Positions 36,073-44,726 of a stretch of 64,000 nt of DNA are shown here, piece by piece; the stretch's first letter is position 1, and every line of letters begins with the position of its first letter. The translations under genes were made by a program, and so were the position numbers. Location: the NCBI GenBank assembly GCA_937879855.1, contig CALFMO010000005.1:186001-250000 (forward strand). Direction: 5' to 3'. The DNA comes from an uncultured Acidobacteriaceae bacterium. Its GTDB lineage: Bacteria > Acidobacteriota > Terriglobia > Terriglobales > Acidobacteriaceae. The notes under the pieces are model-generated. The model did no database searches. It saw nothing but the letters and a program-made list of their open reading frames with translations, and was not told the origin of the DNA.

Positions 36073-38474
36073 CTTAGTTGTCTCCTTGCGTCATCGATTG
36101 AAAGTGCTTCTGTGATCTGGGGGAGGGGCTCAGTTTTAGTTGCGGATGTAGTTTCGCGGCTCAGTTTCTTGAGTTGCTGCTCCGCGTCCACGGCCAGAGT
36201 TGAAGGAGTTAAGCCCAGTCTTAGAGAAGTGTGCAGAGCTTTCTGCCCTTTTTCTTTCAGTCCGAGCTGCAAGTACGTCATTCCGAGGTGATATTGGACC
36301 AACGCGTTTTCCGGCAGCGCGCTCGCCGCCGGCTGAAGCTGTTGAAGCGCAAGCCTATACTCGCCTTTCTGATAGTAGATCCATCCCAGCGTGTCGGCCA
36401 CGGTCTGATCGTCGGGCACGCTTTTCTTGATTTGCTGGGCCATGCCCAGCGCCACATCGAGATTCTTGCCCTGCTCCCCATACCACCGTGCTAACGAAGC
36501 CTGCGCCAATAATGAGTTCGGATCTTGTCGCAACGCCGCGTCAAACAGCGGCTTAGCTCTGTCATAATCACCACGGGTCATCAAAAGATTGCCTGCTAGA
36601 ATGCTGGCCGCGATCTGGCGCGGGTTCAGCCGGTTTGCTTCCTCGTATTGTGCCAGAGCGTCTTCCGATTTTTCGCGCTTCTGTAATACCGTGCCCAATA
36701 AAAAGTGTGCGTCCCAGTTCTGGGAATCCAACTGCAAAGCCTTGCGACAATTCGCGTCGGCATCGCCCAACTCGTGGTTGCGGACTTCGAGACCGGCCAG
36801 CAGGTTGAAGTACGCAGGCTGTGACTGAAACTTGTCTGACGAGTCCTTCACCAGCCGGATCGCTGATGCAATATGCCCATGATCGGCCTGGAAACCGGCG
36901 AAGCGAGTGAGAACTGTGAAAGGCTGTGCCGCCAATGCGGAGGCCTGTTGATACTCCTTTCGGGCAGCGGCCTCGTTCCCTTTGAGGGTGTAGAACTGAG
37001 CGGCAATCTCGTGGAATTCGGCAGGTACTGCGGGCAGCTTTTGAATTGCATTGACCGTACGCTCAACGCCATTGAGGTCCTTGCTAAGCATCTGCGCCTG
37101 GGCGAGCAATAGGTAGCCATCCACAAAACTGGGGTCGATCTCAATTGCTCTCTTGGCATACTCGGCCCCAGTTTGCCCGTCCCCGGTGCGAATCGACAGC
37201 TCTGACAGCTTGGTGTAGGCCTGGACGAAATTCTGGTTCAAGCGGACACAGTCATTGAATGCTGCTTTGGCCTTCTGCGGCTGGTCAGAGGCCGCCCAAC
37301 TGAGCCCCAAGTAATAGTTGGCGATGAGCGAGTCAGGATCGTTCTTGAGCACGACCTGAAGTTTCTCAATAGCCAAAGGAAAGTTTCCGTGTAGATAGGC
37401 CACCGCCCCGTCGAAGGCTCTGCCTTCAACATCACGGGGATTGTTCTTCAAAATCTTCGCAACCTGCTGATCTGCATCTGCGACACGGCCCAGTGTCAAA
37501 TAAGCGCTCGCCAACTTCTTTTCCGCCAGCAAATTCGGTTGTTTGGCCTCTGCGGGCTCCAGTTGCGCCACTGCGCGAGCCAATTGGCTTCGCCACATCC
37601 AAAAATCACCCAACTCGATTGCCAGATCCGGGAAGTCGCTTGCCCGAGACTTGAGTCCTGCGAACAGATCGTCAACCCTTTCCGGATGGCCTTCACGCAG
37701 ATAAGCGTCCGCCAGTAAGAAGACGAAGTCTAAGGATTTTGGGTGGCTTTGAATTCCTTGCCTCAATAGCGGCTCAATCTCTTGCTCGCGACCTTCAACG
37801 TGGAACAGGTTGGAAAGATTGTGATAGTTTTCGGGCGAATCAGGTTTCAGTTCGAGGGCGCGGTGGAAATCGGTTTCAGCTGCCGCGTACTGCTTTGCGC
37901 TCACTCGCGCGAAGCCACACTCAGCCCAGACAATCGATTCTGCCGGAGCCAGCCGCTTCGCAGTGTCGCATTGCTCAATGGCTTTGGAAAAGTCCTGCTG
38001 CACAATGTAGAGCCCGGCTCGCACGGCTTGAGTACGTGGATTGTTGGGCTCAAGATTTTCAGCTTCATCCAACTGGGCTTCTGCCTCATGCGTCTGGCCG
38101 CTCGCCAGGAGCAACTCAGCCAAGTCGAGGTGCGCGGAAACGACTTTTGGATTCCGCTCCAGAACATCATTAAGGCCTTGGTGCGCATCCTCCCAGCGGC
38201 CGAGCTTCAGATCGATTTTCGCGATGTAGTAACGCGGTTCCCACGCGTCGGGGTTCCGCTGAAGGGATTTGTGAAACTCTATGTCGGCCTCGGCAAACTG
38301 TTGCTGGTCGAAGTAACGCTTGCCGCTCTCAAAATCCTTCTTCGCTTTGACCGTATTTGACTGGCAACCTACGCCAATAAGGGTTAGCGCCAGCAAAATG
38401 AGGACGCTGACTGAAGACTGAAGCGACGAGCGACGAATTGGCGCAGAGGTATACACTTCGGACACGAAACGCAT
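36069..38474 (-). CDS. TPR-repeat lipoprotein, PrsT-like
   Basis: An 801-residue protein with a lipoprotein signal (LTLIGVGC, lipidated Cys37) followed by some 20 tetratricopeptide-type helical hairpins to the C-terminus, recognisable by repeated AEADIEFHKSL, ALELKPDSPENYHNL and GNLLMTRGDYDRAKPLF-like units. TPR lipoproteins of this size are partners in PEP-CTERM/exosortase EPS systems, where they probably act as assembly scaffolds at the outer membrane. Translational overlap with the PEP-CTERM gene supports that role. The ATG at 38474 has only a weak ribosome site. Confidence 0.9.
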   Translation of the reverse strand: MRFVSEVYTSAPIRRSSLQSSVSVLILLALTLIGVGCQSNTVKAKKDFESGKRYFDQQQFAEADIEFHKSLQRNPDAWEPRYYIAKIDLKLGRWEDAHQGLNDVLERNPKVVSAHLDLAELLLASGQTHEAEAQLDEAENLEPNNPRTQAVRAGLYIVQQDFSKAIEQCDTAKRLAPAESIVWAECGFARVSAKQYAAAETDFHRALELKPDSPENYHNLSNLFHVEGREQEIEPLLRQGIQSHPKSLDFVFLLADAYLREGHPERVDDLFAGLKSRASDFPDLAIELGDFWMWRSQLARAVAQLEPAEAKQPNLLAEKKLASAYLTLGRVADADQQVAKILKNNPRDVEGRAFDGAVAYLHGNFPLAIEKLQVVLKNDPDSLIANYYLGLSWAASDQPQKAKAAFNDCVRLNQNFVQAYTKLSELSIRTGDGQTGAEYAKRAIEIDPSFVDGYLLLAQAQMLSKDLNGVERTVNAIQKLPAVPAEFHEIAAQFYTLKGNEAAARKEYQQASALAAQPFTVLTRFAGFQADHGHIASAIRLVKDSSDKFQSQPAYFNLLAGLEVRNHELGDADANCRKALQLDSQNWDAHFLLGTVLQKREKSEDALAQYEEANRLNPRQIAASILAGNLLMTRGDYDRAKPLFDAALRQDPNSLLAQASLARWYGEQGKNLDVALGMAQQIKKSVPDDQTVADTLGWIYYQKGEYRLALQQLQPAASALPENALVQYHLGMTYLQLGLKEKGQKALHTSLRLGLTPSTLAVDAEQQLKKLSRETTSATKTEPLPQITEALSIDDARRQLR

Positions 38475-38612
38475 AGAGCAACTTCAGGGCCTAAGCCCTC
38501 CGGCGAGCAAGTTTATTTGTCTGACTGTAACTGATTTAAATTCAGTTTCTTGCAACTGCAGTAGCGTGCCTCAGAATTGCCTTCCACATCGAGCATCCCG
38601 ACGGGTATTTAT

Positions 38613-38634
38613 CTTGCAAGCCCCAGGTTGCAAG
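38613..38634. repeat. Inverted repeat CTTGCAA-N8-TTGCAAG
   Basis: A perfect seven-base-arm hairpin lies between the end of the metallophosphoesterase gene and the start of the TPR gene, both leftward. There is no T-tract on the leftward side, so an operator for the TPR/PEP-CTERM operon is as likely as a terminator. Confidence 0.4.
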
Positions 38635-38667
38635 ACTCTGCATGAAGTTCCAAACTTATTCGACGTT

Positions 38668-39651
38668 TTAGCTTAAGGCTGGCAAGCGTCGGCCGGCCGT
38701 TTTCTCAAGCCGGTCTTCTGTGGCCAATTCGATCACGGTGATTTCCGGCGGGCAGTTAAATCGGACTGGCAAGAAAGAACAGCCCACGCCCGCGCCCGTG
38801 TAACCGCGCATTCCGCGGTGCTGCCAATCGCCGTAAGTGTAGGACCTGGGACAATCGGCGTTAGTGAGAATGCTTCCGATCAGCGGCAAGCGGATTTGTC
38901 CGGCGTGCACATGACCGCAAAGGTAAAGATCAATGTCCGCTGCCGCCGCCTCTTCAAATATCTCCGGCGAGTGGGCCAGCAGAATCTTGAAGGCATCTTC
39001 CGGCACCCCTTCCAGAGCCATCTTCAGGTCGTCAAAGCCATAAAAATGGGGATCATCCACACCGGCAACCCATAGACTGGCGTCACCTCTCTTGACCTCG
39101 AATGCTTCGTTGATCAGCATGCGCACGCCGAGCTTTTCCAGTTCCCCCGCCATATCGGACTCATCGTGATTGCCCAGGACTGCTGCAATGCCGTCCTCGG
39201 CTCGGACGCTGGATAGAATCCTGGCCATGCGGGGATAGACTTCATCGCACGGTCCTACGAGTTCATAGCGGTAGTCTCCGGTCATAACGCACAAGTCGGT
39301 GTCCAAGTCCGCAATCAGGCCCGCAACGATCTCGGCCAGACCGTCGATGCCGTCGATATGCAGGTCGGTGAGATGCAGGATTCGAAACCCGTCAAAGCTG
39401 GCGGGCAAGTCTCGAAATTGTAGTCGCACGTGTCGCACCACCGGTTGGAGCGCGTTTCGCATTCCACGCGTATAAATCCCCGCAATCTTCAAAACAGTGC
39501 GCACGATTGGCCGCAGGATGCGTTCCCGCAGAACCAGGGAATCCTTGTGGGCGCGCTTCCAGCGGCCGGGGTGAATAGCCGACTCCATGGCCCGCCGGCG
39601 CGCAAGGCGGCCTTCCAGATCATGGCCTGTTTCAAATTCGCTGTTAATCAT
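38668..39651 (-). CDS. Metallophosphoesterase (YaeI/UDP-diacylglucosamine-hydrolase-like superfamily)
   Basis: A 327-residue calcineurin-like phosphoesterase. The metal-binding motifs are complete: LHLTDLHIDG (DLH), MTGDYRYE (GD), LGNHDES (GNHD), LLAHSPE and CGHVHAGQIRLP (GHVH). An N-terminal basic region with short hydrophobic segment (VRTVLKIAGIY) may tether it to the membrane, as in YkuE/YaeI-type enzymes acting on lipids. The start is the ATG at 39651; the frame is open to another ATG at 39732, and neither has a strong ribosome site. It is leftward, upstream of the TPR operon, with a 190-base gap. Confidence 0.88.
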   Translation of the reverse strand: MINSEFETGHDLEGRLARRRAMESAIHPGRWKRAHKDSLVLRERILRPIVRTVLKIAGIYTRGMRNALQPVVRHVRLQFRDLPASFDGFRILHLTDLHIDGIDGLAEIVAGLIADLDTDLCVMTGDYRYELVGPCDEVYPRMARILSSVRAEDGIAAVLGNHDESDMAGELEKLGVRMLINEAFEVKRGDASLWVAGVDDPHFYGFDDLKMALEGVPEDAFKILLAHSPEIFEEAAAADIDLYLCGHVHAGQIRLPLIGSILTNADCPRSYTYGDWQHRGMRGYTGAGVGCSFLPVRFNCPPEITVIELATEDRLEKTAGRRLPALS

Positions 39652-39972
39652 TGTTCTCAGATGTGAAAAGGAAATTGGTTCTCTTTCTGGCCGAATTTTC
39701 CCCGGTCCATTTCGGAAGTCAGCGATTATCATACCGTCGCCTGATGCGCTTGGATTTCGTACTCATGCTCAATAGAATTCCGAAGCTGAGGCTGGAGCTT
39801 TTAATCTGGCGTCGAGATCCGCTTGGAAAAAAAGAGCTCTGGATGGTTTTCAACTCGGCGGGGTCAATTTGCAATGCTCAGTGAGGAGCTTCGATTCAAG
39901 ACCCGTTGCTTTCCAAGATACCACCTTTTCCCCTTGAAAGCTTGACTCAAAGCACAACTGAGAGGATGCTAG
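39652..39972. other. Divergent region, metallophosphoesterase / LuxR-type regulator
   Basis: These 321 bases separate divergent genes and must contain both promoters (unless the metallophosphoesterase begins at the alternative ATG at 39732). I see no other gene, and cannot place -35/-10 elements with confidence. Confidence 0.4.
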
Positions 39973-40743
39973 TTGAATCCAAATCGACCCGGTAACTTCC
40001 GCATGAGCGATTTGTTCCCTCGATTAGAGCCGTCGGAATCGGCTAAAAGTATTCGCGTGCTGGTAGCCGACAGTACGCCTTTGACCGCGCATCTGATCGC
40101 TGACGCATTACGACGCGACCGCGGGCTGACGGTGAGTGACGCGAATGGTAGTTCCGTTCTGAAAGAGGCCCTGGCGCTGCAACCTGACATCGTAATCGTA
40201 AGCGAAAATTTGGAGGGAACCGCAGGCCAGGGCTTGGCCGTTCTGAAGCAATTGCGCACGACCGTTCCCAAGGCTCGCACCATCGTGCTCCTCGATCGTA
40301 GCGATCGCGATTCAGTGGTAGCGGCATTTCGCGGCGGAGCTCGCGGGGTCTTCAGCCGCGACGATTCGCTCAAAATGTTGGGCAAGTGCGTTCATCGAGT
40401 GTACGAAGGCCAACTTTGGGTGAGTAGTGCCCAGTTCCAGTTCATTCTGGAAGTATTGTCTGACGCTCCAGCCACCCACCTGGTGGATAAAGCGGGAGCA
40501 AACTTGCTTTCCAAACGTGAAGAGGATGTGGTTCGGCGACTGGCCGAAGGTCTCACCAATTCTGAGATTGCTCAGGAGTTGGAAATTAGTGAGAAGACAG
40601 TGAAGAATTATTTGTTCCGCATCTTTAACAAGCTTGGAGTATCGAGTCGAGTGGAAGTGGTCATTTACGCCTCCAGTCAAAGCTACCGAGGGGATGTAAC
40701 ATCCAGTTCACTGCCGCCGAATCGCCACTATCGCGATATCTGA
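39973..40743 (+). CDS. LuxR/NarL-type regulator with degenerate receiver
   Basis: A 256-residue protein with an N-terminal receiver-like domain (about 27-145) and a C-terminal LuxR helix-turn-helix (LSKREEDVVRRLAEG to LFRIFNKLGVSSRVE, about 178-235). The receiver lacks key switch residues: the phospho-acceptor Asp is Ser77 (PDIVIVSENLEG) and the conserved Lys is Arg (ARGVFSRDDS). It is therefore unlikely to be controlled by phosphorylation. The start is TTG at 39973 with AGAGG at suitable spacing; an in-frame ATG at 40003 has no ribosome site. It is a paralogue of the regulator at 41327-42040. Confidence 0.9.
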   Translation: MNPNRPGNFRMSDLFPRLEPSESAKSIRVLVADSTPLTAHLIADALRRDRGLTVSDANGSSVLKEALALQPDIVIVSENLEGTAGQGLAVLKQLRTTVPKARTIVLLDRSDRDSVVAAFRGGARGVFSRDDSLKMLGKCVHRVYEGQLWVSSAQFQFILEVLSDAPATHLVDKAGANLLSKREEDVVRRLAEGLTNSEIAQELEISEKTVKNYLFRIFNKLGVSSRVEVVIYASSQSYRGDVTSSSLPPNRHYRDI

Positions 40744-40948
40744 AACCGGGCGAGAACTCGGAGGCAGACTTCTTCGCGGACGGCACGATCAACTGAAACG
40801 ATTAGTCCTGCGAAAAGCAGACGGTGCCTACGACGTCGGTTGGCTTCCGCTTTGTTCGTCCGCAGTGTCATGTTCTTGGCTTGTTTGCATGATCAAGGCA
40901 ACTGGAAGTTAACTTGCTGCCACATTCACATTAGCCTAGCAAATAAAA

Positions 40949-41308
40949 ATGGAGAGGTCGCCTACAACATCTATGGAGCGGAGGGCGGCAGTTCGCTTTC
41001 GGTTGAACGCTCCGGTGATTATCCGGTGGAGCGACGCCGCGGGAGCTGAGAGGGAAGACATTGGGCGCATTTACGACATCAGCATTTCTGGAGCTTTTTT
41101 CACCTCTCAAGCAGGGCTTCCTGTAGGCACACGGGTGAGACTTGAGATTCATCTGCCCGCAATAAGAGAAAATGCGCCCCCGGGAGTACGACTAGAATCC
41201 ACCGGCAAAATTATTCGTACAATGGAAATGGCTGTAGGCGCAGGATTTGCTGTGCGCGGCGCATTCGCCCTATATGAGGACCTTTTGCGCGGAATTGATG
41301 CTGGTTAA
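40949..41308 (+). CDS. PilZ-domain protein, possible cyclic-di-GMP sensor
   Basis: A 119-residue protein made almost only of a PilZ domain. The c-di-GMP motifs are near-canonical: MERRAAVRFRL (RxxxR-like segment, residues 9-19) and DISISGAFF (D/NxSxxG, about 43-51). PilZ proteins pass the c-di-GMP signal to EPS synthesis or motility systems. The position between two regulators and before the EPS locus suggests control of polysaccharide production. An ATG at 40973 is an alternative start. It converges with the next regulator, 18 bases apart. Confidence 0.9.
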   Translation: MERSPTTSMERRAAVRFRLNAPVIIRWSDAAGAEREDIGRIYDISISGAFFTSQAGLPVGTRVRLEIHLPAIRENAPPGVRLESTGKIIRTMEMAVGAGFAVRGAFALYEDLLRGIDAG

Positions 41309-41326
41309 CGCCAGCGCCGAAGGCTT

Positions 41327-42040
41327 TTAGGCGCTCAACTCCTCGGCTTCTCTTGGATACTCGGAGCGCTCTGGGATCAAAGGTCGTTGATTTTGAGTCA
41401 ACATGTAAAGAACGAGTTCGACGCGGGTTGAGAAACCGAGTTTATCGAAAACACGAAACAAATAATTTTTCACGGTGTGTTTACTCAATCCCAATCTTTC
41501 GGAGATTTCTCGATTTGATAAGCCAGAGGCCACCAAACGCGTCACTTGTTCTTCGCGCTTGGTCAGAACCGTGGTTACTTCCGGTCTGGTTATGCCGGGC
41601 GCCGGCACCTGCATCAGAGCTTGTACGACGTGTTCCAATTGAGCGTTGGTTGCCCAGAACTGGCCCTCATGAACTCGTTCCATGCACTTGAGCAGTTCTG
41701 GAAACGACCCTGTGCGGCAGAAGATACCGCGCGCTCCCTGGCGAAATGATTCTACGATCATCTCAGAATCGTTCTCGTCGAGCAGCATGATCGGGTGACA
41801 GCGCAAGGGTATCGCGCGTAACCTGCGCAGCAACGTCAGGCCGGCCACGTCACCATCCTGAAGGCGCATGCTGATCAGGGCTATGTCGGGTTGGTTCTTG
41901 CGGATGATCGCACTGGCTTCTGCGTTGCTGGTTACGCAGCCAATGACTTGAAAACTAGTATGGCGCTGCAAGGCATCGGCCAGCAACTGGCAATCCATCC
42001 GGGCAACATCTGCAAGCAGAACTTTCAGTTTTGTGCTCAT
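41327..42040 (-). CDS. LuxR/NarL-type regulator with degenerate receiver, paralogue of 39973
   Basis: A 237-residue receiver-like plus LuxR helix-turn-helix protein (LTKREEQVTRLVASGLSN, then VKNYLFRVFDKLGFSTRVE). The phospho-acceptor Asp is Ser (PDIALISMRLQDG, residue 57) with a two-residue longer loop, and the conserved Lys is Arg (ARGIFCRTGS). The VHEGQFWATNAQLE linker closely matches VYEGQLWVSSAQFQ of the 39973 protein, so the two arose by duplication. The start is taken as the ATG at 42040; a TTG four codons upstream is possible. It is read toward the PilZ gene. Confidence 0.9.
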   Translation of the reverse strand: MSTKLKVLLADVARMDCQLLADALQRHTSFQVIGCVTSNAEASAIIRKNQPDIALISMRLQDGDVAGLTLLRRLRAIPLRCHPIMLLDENDSEMIVESFRQGARGIFCRTGSFPELLKCMERVHEGQFWATNAQLEHVVQALMQVPAPGITRPEVTTVLTKREEQVTRLVASGLSNREISERLGLSKHTVKNYLFRVFDKLGFSTRVELVLYMLTQNQRPLIPERSEYPREAEELSA

Positions 42041-42622
42041 ACTGAGACGCAAATCAGCGCCAACAACCGCAGTGCATTCGGGGGAGAATCGGGGAGGGAG
42101 GTTACCGGCGGGCAGTCTAGTTCAAACCAGCAGGGCTGTCAAGGCAATACTCCCGTTTACACACGGTCGACATCAGCCTCAGTATCTGTATTAGAAATAA
42201 TTCGTGGTGGCGGATTGAATCATCTCTGCTGCGGAGCGTTCGAATTTCTGGGATCGCTGCATCTCCCATGGAATGAAGTTGATGCAAGACGCGGCGTTCC
42301 ACTCGGGGCAATTTGACTCTAGCCAGTGCGGGCCTGATCCGCCGCGCCCTTAACCAGATTTCCTAGAGAAATTAGACCTACACGGCCAGTCGACCGCTGG
42401 AAGAAAGTTTCCGACGATGTAGGCCATTCACTCCTGAGAGTTTCCGCATCTTGCAGATACTTGCGATGTTGCATACTCTTTCCAACATTGCATGATCGTT
42501 CAGGGTTACTGCCACCAGTGAAGTAACCTTGCTCCCCCCCGCAAGGATACCCCGAACGAGACTGTAACTACCCAAAAGAGCTAAATGCCACAGCAGTCCT
42601 ATGGGACTCAGAGGGGGAACGT
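42041..42622. other. Long upstream region of the EPS locus
   Basis: These 582 bases lie between the leftward LuxR-type gene and the rightward NusG-like gene. No convincing gene is seen on either strand. The right part contains clustered TTGC sequences (42451-42493) and should hold the main promoter of the EPS locus and possibly a leader for antitermination. I did not find a good sigma-54 -24/-12 pair. Confidence 0.45.
42451..42493. promoter_or_regulatory. TTGC cluster with hairpin, candidate regulatory site of the EPS locus
   Basis: TTGC occurs at 42451, 42461, 42469 and 42488; the last two are parts of TTGCAT repeats 19 bases apart. An inverted repeat ATGTTG/CAACAT (42466-42471 and 42483-42488) overlaps them. 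It lies 130-170 bases before the NusG-like start codon. A binding role is inferred from density alone. Confidence 0.3.
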
Positions 42623-43177
42623 GTGAGCAGTTGCAATCAGTTTACTGAAGTATCCGCCGCACAAGAATGGGTTCGAGCGAGTGCACCGCAGTGGTACGCG
42701 ATTCACACCCGATCGCAACACGAGAAAGCGGTTGTTTCCCATCTGAAAAATGAGGGGATCGAAACCTTTCTTCCTTTGGTTTCAGAAGTTCATCAGTGGA
42801 GCGACCGGCGCAAGGTCGTGGAAGTTCCCTTGTTCTCCTGTTACGCGTTTGTGAATTTGTGCCTGGCGCCGGAAACATGGGCCAAAGTCCTGAGCATCAA
42901 CGGCGTATTGCGCTTCGTAGGAATTCGCGGAGAAGGCGTGCCGATTCCCGATGATCAAGTCGAGAGTATCCGAACTCTGGTTTCGGGCAAAGTTCCCTAT
43001 ACCGTTTATCCCTTCCTGAAAGTCGGCCAGCGAGTGCGGGTGCGTGGTGGATCTCTGGATGGCGTGGAAGGCCTTCTGGTCGCGCGCAACGGAAATCGCA
43101 CGCTGGTAATTTCTGTGGAGCCGATTCAGCGCTCGTTGGCTATCAATCTCGACGGTTATCAAGTTCAGCCCGTCTAA
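42623..43177 (+). CDS. NusG/RfaH-like (UpxY-type) transcription antitermination factor
   Basis: A 184-residue NusG paralogue. The NGN domain begins WYAIHTRSQHEKAVV (residue 24 on), with GIETFLPLV and FSCYAFVNL, and a KOW domain follows (VGQRVRVRGGSLDGVEGLLV, about 130-150). Specialised NusG proteins at the head of polysaccharide operons (RfaH, UpxY, LoaP) let RNA polymerase read through long operons. Its place as first gene of a 21-kb rightward EPS locus fits exactly. The start is GTG at 42623 with AGAGGGGG upstream. Confidence 0.92.
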   Translation: MSSCNQFTEVSAAQEWVRASAPQWYAIHTRSQHEKAVVSHLKNEGIETFLPLVSEVHQWSDRRKVVEVPLFSCYAFVNLCLAPETWAKVLSINGVLRFVGIRGEGVPIPDDQVESIRTLVSGKVPYTVYPFLKVGQRVRVRGGSLDGVEGLLVARNGNRTLVISVEPIQRSLAINLDGYQVQPV

Positions 43178-43214
43178 GGACATTTGAAGTTTTTTTGATT
43201 CTCGAGGTCAAAGT

Positions 43215-44693
43215 ATTATTTCGCCCCACATTCTCGTAGTCGGCGCAGACCCGACCGTAAAGCGTGCCGTGACTGCCATGCTGGCGCAGTCTTCTTGCCG
43301 GACCGAAGAGACCGCAATGGGCGCTGACACAATGGCGCGGGTGCATGGCAATCCTCCGCCAGATCTAGTTCTGCTGGAACTTGGTAATGGCGGGGGGGAT
43401 GCGGGCTTCCGACTTTTGCAGGAAATTCGTGCCACTCGGCCGGAGTTAGCCATTGTGGTGCTGCTGGCTTCCGGCGATACCAGGCAAGTAGTAGACGCGA
43501 TTCGCCTGGGAGCGCGTGACTACTTGACCTTTCCGCTGCAGGAGATCGAGGTGCAGCAAGTACTGTTGCGATGCCTTGGTCCAAAACTGAGCACCAATGG
43601 AATGGCGGAGAGTCGTGAGATCGTCGAAAACCTGGGCGATGACATTTTCTTTGTAGCTGCCAGTCCAGCCATGCGCAAGGTGCGACTGCAGGCAGAACTG
43701 TTGGCGAACATCAATGTTCCGGTGCTGATTCTTGGCGAGAGCGGAACCGGGAAAGAAGTTACCGCTCACCTGATCCACAAACTCTCTTCGCGATCCGAAC
43801 GAAAGTTCCTGAAGGTCAATTGCGCCGCTTTGCCCGGTGAACTTTTGGAGAGCGAGCTTTTCGGTTACGAGCGCGGCGCTTTCACAGGCGCCATGAGGAC
43901 CAAGGCGGGTAAGTTCGAGCTTTGCAACAAGGGTACCATTCTTTTGGACGAAGTCGCCGAGATCCCGCCGAATCTTCAAGCAAAGTTATTACACGTACTC
44001 CAGGACAAGCAATTTTTCCGGTTGGGTGGCGAAACCATGATCGACGTCGATGTCCGAATGCTGGCCGCCACCAATATCGACGTTCACGAAGCCATTGAAG
44101 AGCGGAAGTTCCGCGAGGATCTCTACTACCGGCTGAGTGCTTTCACGATTTATCTGCCTCCACTACGTGAGCGCCAGACGGAAATTCCCGTGTTGCTGCG
44201 TCACTTCATGACCCGGCTTGCTGCCCAATATTCTCTGCCGGCCGTTCACTTCTCCACCGATTTGATCGACGCATGTTTGCATTACGCCTGGCCGGGCAAC
44301 CTGCGGGAGCTGGAAAATTTTGTGAAGCGCTATCTAGTCATGGCTGATGAGGCGATGGCAATGGCTGAGTTGCGAAGCAACGGGCGGCAAAGCCAAATCG
44401 TCAAAGAGTTGCCTAGAAGCCCGATGATGATACGCGACGAGGTCGCTCCCACGAACGGAGAAGCGCACGGGGCGCATTTCACGTCAGTCCTGCGTACTTT
44501 GAAAAATGAAACCGAACTGCAGGCGATCAGTCGCGCTCTTCAAGAAACCCACTGGAACCGCAAACGTGCAGCCCGGCTGCTGAATATCAGTTACCGCGGA
44601 CTGCTTTACAAGATACGCCAGCACGGCATTACGCGCGCGACCGGAGCCGTTCTGCCGCCTTCCCTCCGGGACCGGGAGATCGGTCCCTCGTAA
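43215..44693 (+). CDS. Sigma-54-dependent activator (PrsR/NtrC-like), probable ATT start
   Basis: A protein of about 492 residues: receiver-like domain (1-125), AAA+ sigma-54 interaction domain (about 145-385; GESGTGKE, GAFTGA, LDEVAEIP) and a Fis-type helix-turn-helix (ALQETHWNRKRAARLLNIS). The receiver's first strand, ILVVGADP, lies upstream of the first ATG (43269), yet no ATG, GTG or TTG occurs in frame between the stop at 43185 and that strand. ATT at 43215 has GAGG seven bases upstream and places the would-be phospho-acceptor at residue 55, the usual position. That residue is Glu (LVLLELGNG) and the conserved Lys is Phe (DYLTFPL). It probably activates genes of the EPS/PEP-CTERM system with the sigma-54 polymerase. 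Confidence 0.88.
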   Translation: MISPHILVVGADPTVKRAVTAMLAQSSCRTEETAMGADTMARVHGNPPPDLVLLELGNGGGDAGFRLLQEIRATRPELAIVVLLASGDTRQVVDAIRLGARDYLTFPLQEIEVQQVLLRCLGPKLSTNGMAESREIVENLGDDIFFVAASPAMRKVRLQAELLANINVPVLILGESGTGKEVTAHLIHKLSSRSERKFLKVNCAALPGELLESELFGYERGAFTGAMRTKAGKFELCNKGTILLDEVAEIPPNLQAKLLHVLQDKQFFRLGGETMIDVDVRMLAATNIDVHEAIEERKFREDLYYRLSAFTIYLPPLRERQTEIPVLLRHFMTRLAAQYSLPAVHFSTDLIDACLHYAWPGNLRELENFVKRYLVMADEAMAMAELRSNGRQSQIVKELPRSPMMIRDEVAPTNGEAHGAHFTSVLRTLKNETELQAISRALQETHWNRKRAARLLNISYRGLLYKIRQHGITRATGAVLPPSLRDREIGPS

Positions 44694-44726
44694 GACCTAG
44701 CAAGCTCGATTGCCGAGGAGCGAATC

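Noticed and set aside
42378..42575. 65-codon leftward frame in the EPS leader
   Set aside because: No ribosome site, no family resemblance and it covers the repeat-rich presumed promoter.
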